A DNA stretch of 64,000 nucleotides from Hyaloraphidium curvatum (taxonomy: Eukaryota; Monoblepharomycota; Hyaloraphidiomycetes; Hyaloraphidiales; Hyaloraphidiaceae), in contig JAIVFI010000037.1 of the NCBI GenBank assembly GCA_025558095.1, positions 467,648 to 531,647 on the forward strand, given 5' to 3'. This document shows positions 10,037 through 20,284 of this stretch, one piece after another. Below the pieces are notes generated by a model that did no database searches, was not told the origin of the DNA, and saw nothing but the letters and a program-made list of their open reading frames with translations. A program made the translations under genes and the position numbers. The stretch's first letter is position 1; the number at the start of each line of letters is the position of its first letter.

Positions 10037-13000
10037 ATGGCGTCCGACGGCCCACCCGCGCGCGCGCACGTGACGTTTGCGCCGTCGCCGGCTGTGGTGC
10101 CGGTGCCCAAGGACCAGGCGGCGGTCGGCGTGGGCGACGACGAGGGGCCGCCGGGCGTGCGCGACCTGAGCGCCAAGGAGCGCGGGCTGCTGGCGGCGGT
10201 GGCCGACGCCAACGCAAACAAACAGAGCGGCGAGGGCGGGGACGGCGAGGGGGAGGGCGGGGAGGGCGGCCGCGGCGGCGAGGCGGCGGTGCACCGCGTG
10301 CGGTTCGCGGGCCCGGCGGTGGTCGAGGTGCCGCGCGACCAGGTGCTGATCCCGCTGGACGACGAGCTGTCGACGCTGGAGGAGCGGAGGGGCGACCGCG
10401 TCACGCTGAACGACGTGGGCGTCGATGGGGCCGGCCAGCGGGCCGACGACGACACCGAGGCGTCCATCGACGGCCCCGGCGCGCCCTCGACGGACGCCTC
10501 GATCGACGCGCCGCCGTCGCTCGGCCAGGAGCCCGCCGGCCAGCCGCACCCGCACCCGTCGCCCATGTCGTCGACCACCGCCGTGCCGCCCTCGGACGCC
10601 TCGTCGCTGCCCGACCCACACCAGCCGCCCCCGCGCCGCCCCACGCGCGACAGGCTGCCCTCGCGCGACAGGGCCGGCGTGCGCGCCGCGTCGGACCTCA
10701 GCCTGCGCGAGCTGGAGCTGCTGGAGGAGCACCACGTGGAGCACGACGGGCACGCGCACGGCGGCGGGGAGCATGCGGGGCCGGCGGACGGACGGACGGG
10801 GGCGACAGGTGGCAATGATGCTGCGCAGGCGGAAACCGGGGCGGGCGAGCAGGCCGGACCGACCGTCGAGCCAGCCACCTCGTCCTCGTCCTCCTCGGAG
10901 GAGGAGGAAGAGGAGCGGCCCCGCCGCACCTCCCGCGCGCGCTCCCTCTCCGCCGGCTCCGCCTCCCGCGTCACCTTCTCCCCCCTGCCCAGCGTGGTCC
11001 CGATCCCCAAGGACCAGCCGCACCTGCACGTGCTGCACCACGCGCGCTCGGACGAGGAAGGCGGGCCGAGCGGCAAGGTGCCCGGCGATCTGAGCGCGAG
11101 GGAGGTGGAGCTGCTTCACGAGCGGGGCGGGGAGGAGGAAAGCAAGGTGGGAAGCGGTACCGGAGCGCCCGGCCGTCCACGGTCTGACCCTCGCGAGTTC
11201 CGCCAATGTTCCCACAGGTCACCTTCTCGGAGACCGCCGCCACCGTCCGCATCCCCAAAACCCAGTCCGTCGTCCCCCTCGACCTCGCCCGCATCCGCGG
11301 GCGCTCCGCCTCCTCCTCCCGCAACTCCCCGCGCTCCCCCGGCGCCGCCGGCACCCCCCCTTCGCCCGGGGACAACGCCGAGGACGAGGGGGCCATCGCC
11401 CACCTGGGGAGCCACTGGGCCTCGGACCTGTCGATGCGCGAGGTGGAGATGCTGGAGAGCAAGATGGAGGAGAGGGCGGCGACGCCTGCGCCGGAGGAGC
11501 CCGAGGGGTGGGAGGACGACGAGGGGGGGGAGGCGGACGACGGGGTGGAGGCCGCCGAGGGGGAGGGGGAGAGGTACAGGGAGGGGCAGGGGCACGGACA
11601 CCGGAGGAGCCTGACGCCCAGCGGCGGGTTCGCAAAGGTGCTTCCCCTCCGCGCTCCCACCCCGGATGCCAGCTCACCCCGCCCGCCGCAGGTCACCTTT
11701 TCCCCGCGCCCCGCCGTCGTGACCATCTCCAAGGACCAGCCCACCATCCCCCTCGCGCTGCCGCCCAACGCCGGCGCCGCCGTGCCCGTGCTCCAGGCCC
11801 GCGTGGGCGAGGAGGGCGACGTGCAGCTGCTCGGCGAGGAGGGCGTCGGGCGCGACCTCAGCGGGAGGGAGGTGGAGATGCTGAGCGCCAAGCTGAGCGA
11901 GAGGGGGGACAGCGAGGATGCGGAGGCGGAGGGCGAGGGGGAGGAGGGGGAGGGGGAGGGGGAGGAGGGGGACGACGAGTATGCGGATGCGGACGAGGGG
12001 GACGGGGACGATCCGCCGCCGGGGGGTGCGCAGGGGGGCGCTGGAGGCGGCGGCGGTGGGCAGGGTCCGGAGGATTCGGACGGGGATGAGGACGCCGGCG
12101 ATGCGGGCCCGCGCGGAGCCGGTGACGATCGTCCCCCGCACCGGGGCGGCGTGGCGCCCCGCGGCAACGGCCCCAGGGACGCCGTGGACGGTGAAGCCTC
12201 CGACGACCTCGAGGACCCCTCGATCCCACGCTGGACGCCCGGCCGCCGCGCCTCGATCTTCACCGCCGGCTCGGACGGCGACTCGGCATCCACGGACCCC
12301 GACCCCGCGCCTCCCCCGCCCGCCGCCCCGCGCCCCGTGCACCTCGCCGTGCACACCGGGGAACGGGAACGCGGCCGCTCGCCCTCCCCCACCGCCGCGG
12401 GCCCCGCGAGCCCCTCGCTCATCGCGCGGTTCTACCGCAGCCCTTCGGCGCAGATGCTCGCGGGCGCCATCGCCTCGGGCGTCTCCACCGTCGCCGGCCT
12501 CGCGCAGGCCGCCGCGTCGGCGGCCGGCGGCACCCTCGCCCCCGGGCGCGGCGCAAACATCCTCGCCGCGCCGACGATGGAGGCCTTCGCGGCGTTCCTG
12601 CGGCAGCGCAGGCCGGGGAGGGTGGTGGTGCTCACGGGCGCGGGGATCAGCACGTCGGCGGGGCTGGCGGACTTCAGGAGCGAGGCGGGGATATACGCCC
12701 GGTTCGACGAGTGGAAGGCGAGGATCGGGGTGCCGTACCCCGAGGCGGTGTTTGATCTGAACTACTTCCGGTGGGTCGGGATCGGCGCGTCTGCGACCCG
12801 GATCGCTGACAATCGAGTCTTGATGACCCACAGCCAGGACCCCAAGCCGTTCTACGCCATGATGAGGGAGCTCTTTGGGCGCAAGGCAGGACACGTGCCT
12901 ATGCCCACCGAGGCACACTGGTTCATGAGGCTTCTGTACGAAAAGTGGGTCGGCTCGACTCTTGTCTGCTCGCTTTAGCTGACATGAGGAGTGTGGTCCC

Positions 13001-14087
13001 ACAGAGGGATCCTGCTCCGCAACTACACGCAAAACATCGACTCGCTCGAGCACCTCGCCGGCCTCCCCTCTGAGCTCGTCGTCGAATCCCACGGCCACTT
13101 CCGCTCCGCCTCGTGCACCGGCCGCCTCTCCTCGGGCTTCGGCGGTCTCCCCGAGGACATCCCCGCCTGCGGCGCCGAGTACCCGCCCTCGTACGTCCGG
13201 CGGTTCCTGGAGAAGGAGCCGTGGGGGGTGCCGACGTGCGCGCGGTGCGGGGGGTGGGTGAAGCCCGCGCTGACCTTCTTCGGGGAGGCGCTGCCGCCGA
13301 CCTTCTGGGACGCGGCGAGGGCCGATTTCGACGAGGCGGAGGCGATGATCGTCATGGGGACCAGCCTTCAGGTGCGTCCTCAATGTTCGGCGCGAATGAC
13401 AAGTTCCTGACCGCTTTCCCCTGTTGACAGGTCCAGCCGTTCGCCTCGCTCATCGAGCGAGTTCCTCCCACGTGCGCCCGCCTCATGATCAACCGCGACC
13501 CGCCCAAGTTCGGCCCCTTCCGCCGCACAGCCCGGCGTCTCGCGCTGTGGAACGAGCGGTCCCGCCTGGGCCAGAACCCCCGCCAGGTGCTCCGCGAGGA
13601 CGACTCGGACGCGGACGACGACCTCGTGCACGGGTACGACCACGACGGCGCGCCCAAGCGCGGCCACGACGCGTTCGGGGACCTGGTGCAGCAGTTCGAC
13701 TTTGCCCTCGAGGAGGAGGCCGAGGCCATGGGCGGCAACGCCGTGCGCGATCCCAACAGGGCCAAGCTCCGGGACGCGATCCACCTCGGCGATGCGGACG
13801 AGGCGGTAGCGGAGCTGTGCCGCATGCTCGGGTGGGAGGCCGACCTGGCGAGGGTGCGGGCCGAGGGCGAGGCGAGGTACGAGAGGTACCGCGCCGAGCA
13901 CGGCGACGGGGGCTGGTGGAGCGTGTTCGAGTTCGCGGCGTCGCCGCCCGACGAAAAGGCCGACCCCGCCGGCGCGGAAAAGAGGGGGACGCGGATGGGG
14001 GGGATGGCGGGCGGGGCCAACGAGGCGTGGGCGAGGCTGCAGAGCAGGTTCGGCGTCGAGACGCCGAGGGAGTGCGAGTTCATGTAG
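10037..14087 (+). CDS. Sirtuin fused to a five-copy VxF/PKDQ/DLS repeat array
   Basis: Six exons (10037-11146, 11218-11637, 11692-12770, 12834-12944, 13005-13371, 13431-14087), all phases agreeing, encode about 1,247 residues. The N-terminal ~560 residues contain five copies of a module: (R/H/Q)VxF, PxxVVxIPKDQ, a variable acidic linker and DLSxRExExL. Copies start near 10070, 10296, 10967, 11218 and 11692. The catalytic domain (about residues 800-1100) has VVVLTGAGISTSAGLADFRS, NYTQNIDSLEHLAG, the catalytic His in ESHGHF, CARCGGWVKPALTFFGE and MGTSLQVQPF, so it is a class I (SIRT2/Hst2-like) NAD-dependent deacylase expected to be active. The first zinc Cys pair is separated by 17 residues instead of the usual few. 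An acidic/charged tail follows. The VxF boxes resemble PP1 docking motifs (inference). Confidence 0.85.
10070..11890 (+). repeat. Internal coding repeat, five VxF...PKDQ...DLSxRE modules
   Basis: Five imperfect modules in the sirtuin N-terminus. VxF boxes: HVTFAPSPAVVPVPKDQ, RVRFAGPAVVEVPRDQ, RVTFSPLPSVVPIPKDQ, VTFSETAATVRIPKTQ and VTFSPRPAVVTISKDQ. Each is followed, at a variable distance, by RDLSAKERGLL, SDLSLRELELL, GDLSAREVELL, SDLSMREVEML or RDLSGREVEML. The last two modules each start exactly at an exon start in phase 0, which fits exon duplication. Confidence 0.85.
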
Positions 14088-14353
14088 CTAATGGGCGAAG
14101 GCTAGTCAGATTCGGGCGATGAATGGTTCCATTGCCTGCGGTCGCCGGATGGCCTGCTCTCCTCCTCGCGAAGCTTTCTTGAACCCTGGGGACGCACGTA
14201 CAGCGGGATCGGGCCGAAAACGGGGACCATTGATCGGTGAAGAGGATGTTGAATCGCCAGCACGGAGCTGATCGAGCTCGCATGCCCGTAACGTCATCCC
14301 ACATACTCTTGCGACACGCTCGGTCATCCTACCCCCGTTTTTGGCTATCCGAT

Positions 14354-15980
14354 ATGGACGCGTCTGCTGTCGATGCTCCGGCTTCCGGCCCCGCGACGCG
14401 GTTTTCGGCGGCGGAGTGGGCGGCGCTGTTTCCGTCGCCTGTTACGCCGGGTCCCGACGCTGCGGACGCCGACGTGCCCCACGAGCTGCGCGAGCTTGCG
14501 TTGCGGGTTGCGGCGGAGAGGGCGGTGGCACCGCCGCTCGACCTGGACGCCCTGCTCGCGGGGCTTGAAGGGGCGCCGGTCACGAGGCAGCTCGTGCGGG
14601 TCGGCGCGTTCCTGAAGCGCAGGGGGCTGCCGCACTACGGCCTCATGGAGCTCACGCACCAGGCGTTTGCACTGTTTTTCGTGCTGCTCGTGTGGATCGA
14701 GAACGACGGCCGGTTCGGCACGCGGCAGTTGGTTGTAGCGACGGTTGCCAGCTTCGTCCGCGTCGCGATCTGGGACGCGCGACTCATGACCGGACATTTC
14801 CTGCCGTCCGAGAAGGAGGTGTTCATGAAGCCCAGCGCGGCCGACTCGGGCTCGTCTGTGGACGGCAACGTCCTCGCGGGCCTGGTCCGCTACCGCGAAC
14901 TCGTGCAGGCCGGCGGCACGCTGCTCACGGAACATGTGCCGGGAGACCCCTTGTGCGCATGCCCCAAACCGGGCTGCACCGGGGGCCTCACTTGGGTCAC
15001 GTTTTTTTCCTACACAGCTTCCGCCGCCGTGCAAATTGCCTGCATGCTGACGTGGCCGGTCGTGCTGCGGGTCTGGACTCCGGCCGTCACCCTGGGCTCC
15101 GTTACGTGGTCGACGCCGTGGGCCGCCACGCTGGTTGTTCTGGGCATCGTCTTTATCTCGTGGCTGATGGTGGTTACGACCCTGATGCAGGTGGCAACGT
15201 ACGCGCGCAACGGTGCAGCCTTTGCGCTTGATACACGGTTGCGTCGCCGTGCCGCCCAACTATGCCTGGAGGACCTGCTGGAAAGGTTACGGGACGCCCT
15301 CGCCCGGCCTGATGGCACGTGGAAGCCGCGGGAAGCCGAGAGTGAGCCTTACATGGCGCTGCACGGTGCCCTAGTCACGACCTGGCGGCGCACCAAGGCC
15401 GGCTCGGACCCCAGCCGCGCCGTCATGTTGACGGGACTGCTCGCGGAAGTGGTGGCGGTTCTCATTTTCGTCGTGGGTTGCGAACCAGGACACCTCGGGA
15501 AGACGGACTCCTGATCCTCCGTTGCAGATCGGATCCTCGTGCATTCCCTCTCCCAACCTCGCCGGCGTCCTATACATCATTTTCACCCTGCTAGTTTTCG
15601 ACCTCTTGGTTTTGGCCGCCGCCAACACATCCCCCGACCGCATCGCCGCCCTGTTCCGCTCAGCCTCCCACTCGCTCCGCTCCATCGGCACCGCCGCTGC
15701 GGCCAGCGGCCGCACGGACCTCGCAGCCGCGGCTTCGTGGCACGACCGCTTCCTCTCCGGCTTCGCGGACGTCGATCCCTACCGCATCCGCGCGTTCGGA
15801 GCACCCGTCACTTTTGACCTCGTGCGAACCGTCGTGGCGACGCTGTTTACGCTTGGAGTGGGGCTGTGGAGCCTGCTTCGGGGCGCGGGTGTTGGGGTCA
15901 CAATTGGCATCGTATGCCCGGTGGGTGGGTGCTTGGCGGGCCGGACTGGAGTTGACCGATGCAGTCAGTGTCCCGCTTGA
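14354..15980 (+). CDS. 7-TM family protein, member A (family unrecognised)
   Basis: Exons 14354-15472 and 15528-15980 (GTGGGT...CAG, 55 bp, phase 0) encode about 523 residues. It starts with FSAAEWAALFP and has about seven hydrophobic segments, e.g. AFALFFVLLVWIE, WVTFFSYTASAAVQIAC, WAATLVVLGIVFISWL, LAGVLYIIFTLLVFDLLVLA and the last, VRTVVATLFTLGVGLWSLL. Two signatures are shared with the genes at 37278-38867 and 52998-54461: a Cys-rich loop (GDPLCACPKPGC) and a C-terminal block (FGAPVTFDLVRT, then GVGVTIGIVCP). The last ~20 residues after VCP differ from the paralogues and may reflect a missed splice. Predicted integral membrane protein, perhaps a receptor or channel. A chemoreceptor (gustatory-receptor-like) fold is only a hypothesis. 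Confidence 0.7.
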
Positions 15981-16163
15981 TAGGGTTTCCGAGGATTGTC
16001 CGCGCGCTGGTGCAATGCTTCAAGGAGCGGAAGTTTGCGACAGATCTGGAAACTGCCCTTATTCGACGGCACTTGAACTCCCTCACACTACCTATTCCGG
16101 CCCCACTTAGCAATCCACAATCCAGCAGACTGCAGAGGTCCGGGTCATCTTCAGCATCCACCC

Positions 16164-17261
16164 TCACGGCTTGACCCCAATCACGACGTCCCTGTACAGC
16201 CCTGTCCCCTCGGCGTGCTTCCACTTGGCCGTCTCCCCCTCGTGCACCCTGAACCCCGCGGCCTCGACCATCGTGCGCACCCCAACGGCCGGCATGAACC
16301 CCGCCTCACGCACGACGAGCACGCCGCCCCTGTCCGTGGCGGCGAACAGCGCGGACAGCATGTCGGCGGCGACGGGGGGCGGGAGAAAGTCGAGCACGTT
16401 GCTCGCGTTGACGAGGCCGTACTTCTCGCCCTTCTCCGCGGCCAGCTTGGCGCAGTCGGTGAGTCCTGCGTCGGAGTAGTCGATCGGAGGCAGCTCGCCG
16501 GAGCGGAGCTTGTCGAGCGCCGCGTAGTAAGCGGGCCCGCAAGCGATCGGGGTGGGGGCGCCCAGCAGCGCGCGGAGCCAGTAGTCGTCGTCCAGGGTGC
16601 GACCCGCGGCGAGCTTGGTGGCGATGGAGTGGGCGATCCGCTCCCCGAACGCGCGGCGAACGATCTCCGGAACGGGTGTGCCCTTCCCGAAGTTCTCGGC
16701 CCACACCTTCTCGTACTTTTCCACGGCGCCCGGGGCGGCGAGAGCGGCGGCCGGATCGGGCAGGTTGGGGACGTCGAGCTCGGGGTGCTGCTCGCGAAAC
16801 ACGTCGGCCATGGCGAGGAATGCCGCGGTGCCGGCGCCGATCCCGCGGAGGCCCTTGTCGGCGATGGCGGCTGCGTAGCGGGCGGCGATGTCCTTGGCGG
16901 CGTCGGGCAGCGAGGCGTCCTTGGCAATGGCGGCGAGCATCGCCCCGCGGAGGCGCTTCTCCTCCTCCGTGGCAACCGGCCCGGCGTTGGAGAGCACTTT
17001 GGCGGCGGCGTCGGCCGACGGCGCCGACTTGACGGCGGCCAGATGCAGCCTGCAGAAGTGGTTCTGCAGCGCGCTAATGTCGACGAACGTGAGGCCCGCC
17101 AGCTCTCCGGCGCCCAGGAGGGCGAGCCCCGTGTCCCCGCCGCTCGAGACACACAGAACTTTGGAGCGCGGCGGGGCCAGGGCGAGCGCAGCGAGCTCGA
17201 CGGCGGCGTCCTCATAGACCTGCGAGAACATGAGTGGGGCGGCGGCGAAGTCGACGGGCAT
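16164..17261 (-). CDS. BtaA-like 3-amino-3-carboxypropyl transferase (DUF3419), copy 1
   Basis: Intronless, 365 residues, starting MPVDFAAAPLMFSQVYEDAA. The pattern FSQVYED..VEL..LAL, then a SAM-binding VLCVSSGGDTGLALL, FVDISALQNHFCRLHLAAVK, a central LRGIGAGTAAFL, DDYWLRALLGAPTP and the C-terminal GLVNASNVLDFLPP...RGGVLVVREAG is that of DUF3419/BtaA, which transfers the 3-amino-3-carboxypropyl group of S-adenosylmethionine to diacylglycerol in betaine-lipid (DGTS) synthesis. Only the BtaA half is present, without the BtaB N-methyltransferase that fungal Bta1 proteins carry. Head to head with a close paralogue at 18373-19473. Confidence 0.75.
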   Translation of the reverse strand: MPVDFAAAPLMFSQVYEDAAVELAALALAPPRSKVLCVSSGGDTGLALLGAGELAGLTFVDISALQNHFCRLHLAAVKSAPSADAAAKVLSNAGPVATEEEKRLRGAMLAAIAKDASLPDAAKDIAARYAAAIADKGLRGIGAGTAAFLAMADVFREQHPELDVPNLPDPAAALAAPGAVEKYEKVWAENFGKGTPVPEIVRRAFGERIAHSIATKLAAGRTLDDDYWLRALLGAPTPIACGPAYYAALDKLRSGELPPIDYSDAGLTDCAKLAAEKGEKYGLVNASNVLDFLPPPVAADMLSALFAATDRGGVLVVREAGFMPAVGVRTMVEAAGFRVHEGETAKWKHAEGTGLYRDVVIGVKP

Positions 17262-18372
17262 TTTGGCGGCCGTTCGACGGGGAAATGGCGATGGTGGTCG
17301 CGTCGCGGATTGTTGAGCTGCCGGCACAGCCTCGAATTCGAATTGTTGCGGATCCTGCCCCCGGCGCTTACATCCCTCTCTGCACGGCAGCAACTGCAAG
17401 GCGGTTCTCTGTGGGCAGATGAGGGCACGACGTCGGCGGGAAGATCGATGGAGGCGGGGGCGATGGCGATGGCGACCGGAGGCAGAGGAGGGGGAAGTGG
17501 GCGCGCTTGGCCAACACCCCTCCCACACAATGATCCGCGGAGTACTACCGCACCGCTGGTGTTACCTCGTATGTACGATACCCGCCGAGCTACCGGGGGG
17601 GGGGGGGGGGGACAACGGGCCGCTGGTTCGCCGGAGACGGGACAAGCGGACGGGGCTGCGAGGCAGGTTCGGGGAGGAGATGGCGGGCCGCACACGGACG
17701 AGAGAAACGGGCGGTGACACCAATGTTGCCGAGGGGTCGTCGGACCCCGCAGGACGTGTTCTATGTTGGAGATTCAAGACGGGGCGCGGTCACCAAGCGG
17801 TTGTCCAAATGGGCGGAAGTCCGCCCGGCCATCGACGTGCGGACAATAGCTCTGGGCTCCCGACCGAGGATTGGGACACCAAATCGGTGGAATTCTGCCC
17901 TGGCACCGAGTGCGAATCCATAGCGACCCTTGCACCCTTACATGACGTCAACGTCCCCTGGTCCCATCCAAAGGGCGTCGGACGTCGGCGCCCGCCGCAC
18001 CGGTCACACGATCGCGGAGACGGGGAGCGGCGCCTAGACCGGGGACGGGCCACCGCCTCCGAACTCCGGTGTAGCGCTGATGAACCGTGCAGCATGTCCC
18101 GAAGATTCGTCAGAAGCGCAGCGGCTTGTGCTGGGGTATTGGAAAATGGGCTATGCAGGACCGCAAGGTGCAGGGTCGTGTAAACTACAAAAGCGAGGCG
18201 GTGGAGCGCGGTGGCATCGAGCCACATGTTCGCATCAGTACTCGTCTCGAGCGATACCGAGCCCTTTTGGCAAAGGGTCTGGGCCCGTCCCCAGGGTCGG
18301 GGCTCGCGGGTCGATTTCGAAAGAATTCCTCCGTACCACCAAATCTGTCTGTCACCCACCGAACCCGCAACG
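17262..18372. other. Shared divergent promoter of the two BtaA-like genes
   Basis: About 1.1 kb separates the two start codons. It contains a run of 17 G (17595-17611). No convincing gene is seen. Both genes of the inverted pair must be driven from here. Confidence 0.5.
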
Positions 18373-19473
18373 ATGGCCACCCTCGACTTCGCCGCCGCCC
18401 CGCTTATGTTCTCGCAGGTCTATGAGGACCCCGCCGTCGAGCTCGCCGGGCTCGCCCTGGCCCCGGCGAAGCCCAAGGTCCTTTGCGTGTCCAGCGGGGG
18501 AGACACCGGGTTCGCGCTGGCCGCCCAGGCGGACATCGCCGGCCTCACGTTCGTCGACATTGCCGGGCTGCAGAACCACTTCTGCAGGCTGCATCTGGCC
18601 GCCGTCAAGTGGGCGCCGTCGGCCGCCACCGCCGCCAAAGTGCTCTCCAACGCGGGGCCGGCCGCCACGGAGGAGGAGAAGCGCGTCGGCGGGGAGATGC
18701 TCGCCGCCATTGCCAAGGACACTTCGCTGCCCGAAGCCGCAAAGGGTATCGCGTCGCGGTACGCCGATGCCATCGCCGTGAAGGGCCTTCGCGGGATCGG
18801 CGCCGGCACCGCCACCTTCCTCGCCATGGTCGACCTGTTCCGCGAGCAGCACCCCGAGCTCGACGTCGCCAACCTGCCGGACCCCGCTTCTGCGCTCGCA
18901 ACCCGGGGCGCCAGGGAGAAGTTCGAAAAGGTGTGGGGCGACGAGTTCGGCAGGGGCTCCCCCGTCCCCGAACCGATCCGCCGCGCATTCGGGGAGTGCA
19001 TCGCCCGCTCAGTCGACACCAAGCTCGCCGCGGGGCGCACCCTGGACGATGACTACTGGCTCCGCGCCCTGCTGGCCGCCCCCGTTCCGATCACCTGCGG
19101 GCCCGCGTACTATTCGTCGCTCGACAAGATCCGCTCCGGCGAGCTGCCCCCGATCGACTACTCCGACGTCGGGCTGACCGAGTGCGCCAAGCTGGCCGCC
19201 GAAAGGGGCGAAAAGTACGGCCTCGTCAACGCGAGCAACGTGCCCGACTACATGCCGCCCGCTGCCGTCGCCGACATGCTTTCCGCGCTGTTCGCCGCCA
19301 CCGACACGGGTGGGGTCCTCGTCGTGCGCGAGGCAGGGTTCATGCCGGCGGTGGGGATGCGCAAGATGGTGGAGGCGGCCGGGTTCAGGGTGCACGAGGG
19401 GGAGACGAGTAGGTGGACGCAGGCCGAGGGGACTGGGCTGTACAGGGACGTTGTGATCGCTGTCAAACCGTGA
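18373..19473 (+). CDS. BtaA-like 3-amino-3-carboxypropyl transferase (DUF3419), copy 2
   Basis: Intronless, 366 residues, collinear with the copy at 16164-17261 over its whole length. It begins MATLDFAAAPLMFSQVYEDP, with the SAM motif VLCVSSGGDTGFAL, FVDIAGLQNHFCRLHLAAVK, DDYWLRALLAAPVPITCGP and GLVNASNVPDYMPP...TGGVLVVREAG. Differences are mostly conservative, so both copies appear functional. Same expected reaction as copy 1: building the homoserine head-group of betaine lipids in the ER membrane. No BtaB-type methyltransferase is in the window. Confidence 0.75.
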   Translation: MATLDFAAAPLMFSQVYEDPAVELAGLALAPAKPKVLCVSSGGDTGFALAAQADIAGLTFVDIAGLQNHFCRLHLAAVKWAPSAATAAKVLSNAGPAATEEEKRVGGEMLAAIAKDTSLPEAAKGIASRYADAIAVKGLRGIGAGTATFLAMVDLFREQHPELDVANLPDPASALATRGAREKFEKVWGDEFGRGSPVPEPIRRAFGECIARSVDTKLAAGRTLDDDYWLRALLAAPVPITCGPAYYSSLDKIRSGELPPIDYSDVGLTECAKLAAERGEKYGLVNASNVPDYMPPAAVADMLSALFAATDTGGVLVVREAGFMPAVGMRKMVEAAGFRVHEGETSRWTQAEGTGLYRDVVIAVKP

Positions 19474-20284
19474 GGGAGGAGGAGGTTCCCGGGCGGGGCG
19501 TTTCTTGGAGAGCGAAGTTAGCGGCTATTTGTGTTTAGCAATTCCGTCTGTCTGTCTGGGCTAATGTACTCTTGCGTCCGGGGCCGTCGCTTGTCAATAA
19601 GACCGTTCCTCCTGTTTGATGATTGCGCCGTCAGCAAAGCCCGAGAATCACTGTTCTCCGTATCGCCGACCCGAGGTGGAAAGCCCACAGGTCAAAGCCT
19701 TCAAGGGCTCCCCTCCTGAAGACTTGAAGATCGGCAAGGCCTCGGCGCCAGCGGGTCCCATTTGTCCGGCGGACTGCCTGAGGGCCCTCTACATGACTAC
19801 TGCACTACGCCAGCCGCTTACGGCGGCTCTGGTGCGCGGTACGGAATCCATATTGACTCCGACGCTGGGTCAATTTTGCGTTGACGGCGGCGGCTCTGCT
19901 GGAGTTTCTTCGGACGGCCAGGACGTGGCATCGAAATCGCCACAAGGGGCATGCGCCACCGACGAGGTTCTAGTTGCGGATGCACTTACTCGACGCGCCA
20001 TTCGCCCCATCGCCCCCGGCCCGATTCCGCAGCCCTCACGACCACTGCACCATTCGGATCCTGCCGACCTCGATCAAGTACAGCCTCTGCCTCGCCGTGT
20101 CGTACGCCATGCCGTACAGGTTCAGGGTCTCGGTGTTGGTTGTACGAAGGCGGCAGTCCGACCTCAGCCTCACCAAAGACCTCCACCGATCGCCGGTCGT
20201 CCGTCTGCAGTCAAAGATCGCCAATGCAAGAAGCCTAACAACGCGTCATGACATTGGAATCCCGTGATCTGTGCACTGGCTGCT
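19474..20284. other. Gene-poor 0.8-kb region
   Basis: Lower GC than its surroundings. On the minus strand at 20036-20224 an open stretch reads LNLYGMAYDTARQRLYLIE then VGRIRMVQWS and stop, which resembles one blade of a beta-propeller (SMP-30/NHL type) and may be a gene remnant. Nothing else is seen. Confidence 0.35.

Noticed and set aside
11674-13383. Long open frame on the minus strand opposite the sirtuin
   Set aside because: Composition is the mirror of a GC-rich gene; the plus-strand exons carry clear Sir2 motifs and fitting splice phases.
17595-17611. Run of 17 G as a functional quadruplex
   Set aside because: A homopolymer of this kind may be slippage or assembly noise; no surrounding structure supports a function.
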